The notes under the pieces: model-generated
Seen by the model: only the letters and a program-made list of their open reading frames with translations
What the model was told of the DNA's origin: nothing
The model's database searches: none
In this document: in pieces, positions 6,973 to 9,958 of the stretch
Layout of the letters: each line of letters starts with the position of its first letter
Numbering within the stretch: position 1 is the stretch's first letter
From: JAAEUE01 sp039180225
GTDB taxonomy: Bacteria; Pseudomonadota; Alphaproteobacteria; Rhizobiales; CAJQND01
Reading direction: 5' to 3'
Assembly (NCBI GenBank): GCA_039180225.1
Contig: JBCDDQ010000177.1
Location: 1 to 9,958, forward strand
Length of the DNA: 9,958 nt
Translations under genes and position numbers: made by a program

Positions 6973-7034
6973 AGCGAGGTGTCCTTTGTCCCGGTGGCTC
7001 TGCCACTGCAGAGCAGCGCTTGATTTCACCTCCT
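6973..7034 (-). promoter_or_regulatory. RTX gene leader: orphan Shine-Dalgarno, hairpin, functional Shine-Dalgarno
   Basis: Read on the minus strand, a near-perfect AGGAGGTG (7034-7027) has no ATG, GTG or TTG at a usable distance behind it. It is followed by a hairpin with a perfect 7-bp stem, GCTCTGC (7014-7008) and GCAGAGC (7003-6997), around a 4-nt loop. AAAGGA (6987-6982) and the ATG at 6972 come next. The upstream sequence could act as a ribosome standby or competing site, or be a leftover of an older start. I found no convincing -35/-10 pair in the remaining gap (7035-7194), which contains AT-rich stretches near 7060-7085. Confidence 0.4.
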
Positions 7035-7194
7035 GGTTGTAAGAAGAGGGCAGAAAGATCGGCTTAAGAAAATGTGCAAAAAGCGCATAGGTCGCCTGGC
7101 GTGAACCGGATATCCAATGATGTACAAGGCCAGCTTGTGATGAGCGCTCCTTCGTCAGCCACCCACTGCCGCGCCGCGCTGTTCCTGGGACAAT

Positions 7195-8604
7195 CTAGGG
7201 CTTCCGGGTCAGCTTCGCCGGTTCATCATGCGGAAAGGTGACGGTCAGGCTGGCGGCTCGTGCGTCTCCGTCACCGTCAAAGGACAGGCGGAACTGCATG
7301 TCTTCAATCACATAGGCCCGCGGCCCGCGCTTTAGGAGTTGGAATGTGCCGTGTGAGCCCACCACGCCCTTCAGCCCACCGGCCCGCCGCTTGATCTGCA
7401 TCTGGAAGCGAGGGCTTTCGTAGCGGCCAAGAAGCGCTTTCATTTCCGCCTCGGACGGCGGGATATCCTCAGCACCCGGGCTTTGCACCCTATCAGCAAT
7501 CTTCGCGTTGGGGCGCACTGGTCCGGTGCGGGCGCGCACGATGGCCTTCAGCAGGCGCCGGACCCTGCCCCCGCTCACCCGCTTGCCCGCATAGGTGTTG
7601 ACCCGGTGGACCACCACCAGGCGCGCGCCGGGCAGGACGATAATCCGGTGGCCGCCGGCGCCGGAGGCTTCATAGGCACCGAGGTCCGCCAGTTCCCCCA
7701 AATAGCGCCACCACATATATCCATAGCCGCGCCAGACGCGCTCAGAGCGCGAGTATGACGCGGTGCTCTCGCGCACCCATCCTGCGGGAACGATGGGCGT
7801 GTCCTTCCAGGTTCCTTCGTTCAGGTACAACAGGCCAAACCGCGCCAGATCGCGCGCCGACATGCGGAACGGATAGGCAGGATGGCGCGAATGCTGGGCT
7901 TCCAGATGGTAGTGGGTGTGGCGCAGGTCGAAATCCTGCATCCCAATGGGATCTGCGATCTGAGCCTTAAAGGCTTTGAACAGATTGCCGTCTGTCTTCC
8001 GGTTGTAGATCGTGCCCAGGGCATTGAAGTCCCAGTTGTTGTAGAACCAGAAGCGCCCCGGTTTGTGGCTGCCGCGCTGAGGCCGCCTCGCCCTCATATC
8101 TTCGGTTTCGTAAGCGGCCGGAAGGAACACGCCCGAACGGGACTTCAGAAGATCGGCAACCGTTGCGGTTTTCTCTTCAGCCGTCAGGGGCGTGTCCTCA
8201 TCAATCTGGAGGTCTGCAAGACGTTCGCTAAGGCTCAGCTCGCCGCGCTCAACGGCAATCCCAATCAGCGCGCTGAGCAGGCTCTTGCGGATGGAATGGT
8301 TCAGGAAGCGGCGTTCCACCTCTCCCCACTCGGCAACAATGACACCGTCTTGAACGATCATGACGGCGGACGAGCCGAGGCGGTCGGAAAGTGCACGCAC
8401 CTTTGCAAGCTCTTTGCTCGACCATCCGGCGTCTTCAGGCGTTGCGAATTGCTGCCAGGTCTTGCCGGGAAAACGGGGCGCAAAACCGGCGTTCCAGGCG
8501 GCCCATGTGGACCGTTTTAGGGCGTGCTCGCCAGACAGCGCGCCTGCGCCCTGGAGGCACCACACGATGAGAGCGGCTGAAAGAACTTTGAACACCTGCA
8601 CCAT
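7195..8604 (-). CDS. Secreted serine hydrolase of the beta-lactamase/PBP (class C) family
   Basis: A 469-residue protein with an N-terminal Sec signal peptide (hydrophobic stretch about 5-18, probable cleavage after AGA near 20-22) and a serine beta-lactamase-type domain at about 55-360, hence periplasmic or exported. The catalytic signature is S104-I-R-K107, with Y188-N-N190 as the second motif and GGH (317-319) at the usual KTG position. The His in the third motif is seen in esterases and peptidases of this fold, so antibiotic hydrolysis should not be assumed. Residues 385-469 (LLGRYESPRF onward) look like the small beta-barrel domain often appended to such hydrolases. I chose ATG 8604 because AGGA lies eight bases upstream and the signal peptide starts there; the frame can be extended to 8859 only by running into lysR. 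It lies 46 nt behind the LysR gene on the same strand, so the regulator may be co-transcribed with it. The substrate is unknown. Confidence 0.88.
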   Translation of the reverse strand: MVQVFKVLSAALIVWCLQGAGALSGEHALKRSTWAAWNAGFAPRFPGKTWQQFATPEDAGWSSKELAKVRALSDRLGSSAVMIVQDGVIVAEWGEVERRFLNHSIRKSLLSALIGIAVERGELSLSERLADLQIDEDTPLTAEEKTATVADLLKSRSGVFLPAAYETEDMRARRPQRGSHKPGRFWFYNNWDFNALGTIYNRKTDGNLFKAFKAQIADPIGMQDFDLRHTHYHLEAQHSRHPAYPFRMSARDLARFGLLYLNEGTWKDTPIVPAGWVRESTASYSRSERVWRGYGYMWWRYLGELADLGAYEASGAGGHRIIVLPGARLVVVHRVNTYAGKRVSGGRVRRLLKAIVRARTGPVRPNAKIADRVQSPGAEDIPPSEAEMKALLGRYESPRFQMQIKRRAGGLKGVVGSHGTFQLLKRGPRAYVIEDMQFRLSFDGDGDARAASLTVTFPHDEPAKLTRKP

Positions 8605-8650
8605 GCGCCCTGTCCTATTCGGCAAAGATGATAACAGCGTGACCCCCAAC

Positions 8651-9514
8651 CTAGTCAAATTCAATCCAGGGCGCGTGCTCGGCGGCGGCACGCAGGTGTT
8701 GAAGGGCGGCCTCAATGCGCTCTGGTCCGCTGCCCGGCGCCCACACGGCATAGGCCGGGAACGGAAATCTTGGAGCGCCCTGGATGAAGGACAGCTCTCC
8801 GCGCGCGATGTAATCGTCCGCAATCCGGTAAGGCATGAAGGCTGACTTTCCACTTTCAATCAGAAAGCGGGGCAACAAGGTGCCAAGACGTAAGCTCAAC
8901 TGCGGCGGTTTGAGCCCCGGAAACCAGCGGCTGTGGGCGATGGCGAATTCCGGTCCCCAATCGCAGTAGATGTAGTTTTCGGCCTGTTGATCGGTCTGGC
9001 TGGCGTCCGCCGTCACCAAAACCAGCAGGTCGTCCAGAATGTGCTCCACCTGAAGACCCGGGCGGATTTCCGGGCTGTAGAGCACGGCAATGTCGATGTT
9101 CCCCCGGATCAGGCCGCGGGTGAGCGCATCGGGAGCCAAGATATTGAAATTGACCGCGGTGCTGGGCATTTGGTCTTCGATCGCGCGCACCCAGGCGGCG
9201 GACAGTTCCGGCCACAGGCTGTCTTCGCAGGCCAGGGCCAGGCTGCCGTCAAAGCCGTCCGGCAAGGAGGTCTGATAACGGGCTTCATCCCAGAGCTGCA
9301 CAAAGGCGCGGGCATATTCTTCGAACTGCTCGCCATATACTGTGGGTTCCACCCCGCCTTTCGAACGGATCAGCAGTTCTTTTCCGATCAGCTCTTCCAG
9401 CTTCTGGATCCTGAGGCTGATCGCCGATTGGGAAACGAACAGGGTCTCAGACGCTTTGACAAAGCTCTTGGTGGCCAGAACCGTCAGGAATGTGCGGGCA
9501 AGTTGCAGGTCCAT
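8651..9514 (-). CDS. LysR-type transcriptional regulator
   Basis: A 287-residue DNA-binding regulator of normal LysR length. The N-terminal winged helix-turn-helix covers residues 1-60; the recognition region around ASETLFVSQSAISLRIQKLE (21-40) is typical of the family, and a linker helix follows to about 85. The effector-binding domain spans about 88-287. The N-terminal pattern (RTFLTV, VSQSAISLRI, W-x-x-A-R near 75-79) recalls the HdfR-like subgroup, but I would not name it. Start ATG 9514 gives the canonical MDLQLARTF; there is no good Shine-Dalgarno sequence, so translation may be weak or nearly leaderless. It is divergent from the DUF2853 gene and upstream of the serine hydrolase in the same direction. 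Either could be its target, since LysR regulators often control a divergent gene. The effector is unknown. Confidence 0.93.
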   Translation of the reverse strand: MDLQLARTFLTVLATKSFVKASETLFVSQSAISLRIQKLEELIGKELLIRSKGGVEPTVYGEQFEEYARAFVQLWDEARYQTSLPDGFDGSLALACEDSLWPELSAAWVRAIEDQMPSTAVNFNILAPDALTRGLIRGNIDIAVLYSPEIRPGLQVEHILDDLLVLVTADASQTDQQAENYIYCDWGPEFAIAHSRWFPGLKPPQLSLRLGTLLPRFLIESGKSAFMPYRIADDYIARGELSFIQGAPRFPFPAYAVWAPGSGPERIEAALQHLRAAAEHAPWIEFD

Positions 9515-9534
9515 TGGGGTACAGAGTTTTTCTC

Positions 9535-9545
9535 ATAGTAACTAT
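9535..9545. promoter_or_regulatory. Palindrome ATAGT-A-ACTAT before lysR
   Basis: An 11-bp perfect dyad centred 26 bp upstream of the lysR ATG within an AT-rich run (9535-9570). Both TATAGT (9546-9541) and TACTAT (9540-9535) on the minus strand resemble -10 elements, so the dyad overlaps the likely lysR promoter core and could serve negative autoregulation. The best -35 candidate, ATGACA (9565-9560), gives a 19-nt spacer to TACTAT, so the promoter call is tentative. Confidence 0.35.
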
Positions 9546-9564
9546 ATTTTTTATTCGTTTGTCA

Positions 9565-9591
9565 TATTTGTTCGAACCTGTCATCCAAATA
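9565..9591. promoter_or_regulatory. Candidate LysR operator: TATTTG-N15-CAAATA
   Basis: An interrupted inverted repeat with 6-bp arms (9565-9570 and 9586-9591) sits in the lysR/DUF2853 intergenic region. Between the arms is the palindrome TTCGAA (9571-9576), and TGTCAT occurs twice in direct orientation (9560-9565 and 9579-9584, 19 bp apart). LysR-type proteins commonly bind interrupted dyads in the divergent promoter region, so this is a plausible site. The spacing is longer than the classic T-N11-A box, and assignment to this regulator is inference. Confidence 0.35.
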
Positions 9592-9617
9592 GTTGCAGCG
9601 GGCTGCCGTTGGGAGAA

Positions 9618-9683
9618 GCGGACGGTTGTGGTGGATCTCTAGCCTCGACACATCATGACCGTCCGCTGACCTGCCCGGCCGGG
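9618..9683 (+). promoter_or_regulatory. Long stem-loop plus CCCGGCCGGG palindrome upstream of the DUF2853 gene
   Basis: Bases 9618-9633 can pair with 9651-9666: 16 consecutive pairs, the outer nine perfect (GCGGACGGT with ACCGTCCGC) and three of the inner seven G-T, around a 17-nt loop. Eight bases later CCCGGCCGGG (9674-9683) forms a second, tight palindrome. The pair ends about 42 nt before the DUF2853 start. There is no T-run on either strand, so it is not a standard terminator. The G-T pairs are compatible with an RNA fold of the plus-strand transcript, such as a 5' UTR element, though extended pairing on the minus transcript would suffer A-C mismatches. It matches no riboswitch that I recognise. 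Confidence 0.45.
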
Positions 9684-9725
9684 ATGGTCTGCTCAAAACC
9701 CAACGACTGAGACTGAGGAAGTGCA

Positions 9726-9958
9726 ATGTCCCGACGCGACGAACTGATTGAAAAGTATGCGGCCGATCTGACCGACAAGATCGGCATTACCCCCAACATG
9801 GAACTGTTGAAGCAGGTCACCATCGGCTGTGGACCGGCGATCTACAATGCCGATGCAGCCACGGTCTCAAGCTCTGATCCCGATGAGCTGAAAACCGTGA
9901 AAGAGAGCTTCCTGATGAACAAGCTTGGCCTGTCTGATGGTCTGGATCTGGATCAGGC
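9726..9958 (+). CDS. DUF2853 family protein (5' part, cut by window end)
   Basis: The first 77 codons of a small soluble protein beginning MSRRDELIEKYAADL and containing VTIGCGPAIYNADAATV, which I recognise as the DUF2853 family. Full-length members are about 110 residues, so roughly 30 are missing at the right edge. The family has no firmly assigned function to my knowledge; it is small, helical and lacks a signal peptide or membrane segment. ATG 9726 is supported by GAGGAA at 9715-9720, five bases upstream. The gene is divergent from lysR across a 211-nt region with a candidate LysR operator and a long stem-loop, so control by the LysR protein, an RNA structure, or both is possible. Confidence 0.85.
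   Translation, partial: MSRRDELIEKYAADLTDKIGITPNMELLKQVTIGCGPAIYNADAATVSSSDPDELKTVKESFLMNKLGLSDGLDLDQ

Noticed and set aside
6973..7029. GTG 7029 as the start of the RTX protein
   Set aside because: The GTG is part of the AGGAGGTG sequence itself, and the 19 added residues read through a hairpin; ATG 6972 has its own AAAGGA at good spacing.
7124..7138. ACAAG-N5-CTTGT hairpin as terminator of the serine hydrolase
   Set aside because: The stem is only 5 bp and is not followed by a T-run on the minus strand.
8605..8859. N-terminal extension of the serine hydrolase by 85 residues
   Set aside because: The extension overlaps the lysR coding end, lacks a ribosome-binding site and would bury the clear signal peptide that begins at 8604.
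1..9958. CRISPR array, tRNA or rRNA genes, complete insertion sequence
   Set aside because: I saw no regularly spaced repeats with spacers, no T-loop or anticodon arm signatures, and no transposase with terminal inverted repeats.

Overview
The window looks like chromosomal DNA of an alphaproteobacterium, possibly of the Hyphomonadaceae/Maricaulaceae type. The coding parts are GC-rich, the rplT-pheS-pheT order is typical of the class, and the right edge carries a DUF2853 protein, a family I associate mainly with alphaproteobacteria. The taxonomic call is an inference from style and gene content, not from a marker comparison.

Layout, left to right. Positions 1-524 hold no gene I can recognise; the segment becomes AT-rich towards its right end and contains palindromes, a 12-bp direct repeat and potential stem-loops. 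At about 528-534 it joins abruptly to the last 20 or so codons of rplT (ribosomal protein L20), ending at 599. The rest of rplT is missing where it should lie. A structured 124-nt leader follows, then pheS (724-1797) and pheT (1797-4214), the two subunits of phenylalanyl-tRNA synthetase, overlapping by one base. A GpdQ/CpdA-like metallophosphoesterase (4229-5011) starts 14 nt after pheT and probably shares its transcript.

The minus strand then runs in the opposite direction. A LysR-type regulator (9514-8651) is followed after 46 nt by a secreted serine hydrolase of the beta-lactamase/PBP fold (8604-7195). After a 222-nt gap comes a purely repetitive, acidic RTX calcium-binding protein (6972-5053), which converges on the metallophosphoesterase gene with a 41-nt gap. 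The RTX protein is built from three tandem modules and has no enzymatic domain; it is probably exported by a type I system not encoded here.

At the right end, a 211-nt intergenic region separates the LysR gene from a divergent DUF2853 gene (9726 onward, cut by the window). It contains an AT-rich operator-like part next to lysR and a long stem-loop next to the DUF2853 gene.

The most notable points are the broken rplT junction (integration scar, rearrangement or assembly chimera), the folded pheST leader, the three-module RTX protein with an orphan Shine-Dalgarno sequence in its leader, and the 16-bp stem-loop upstream of DUF2853. I did not find a complete novel system such as a defence island or CRISPR array.
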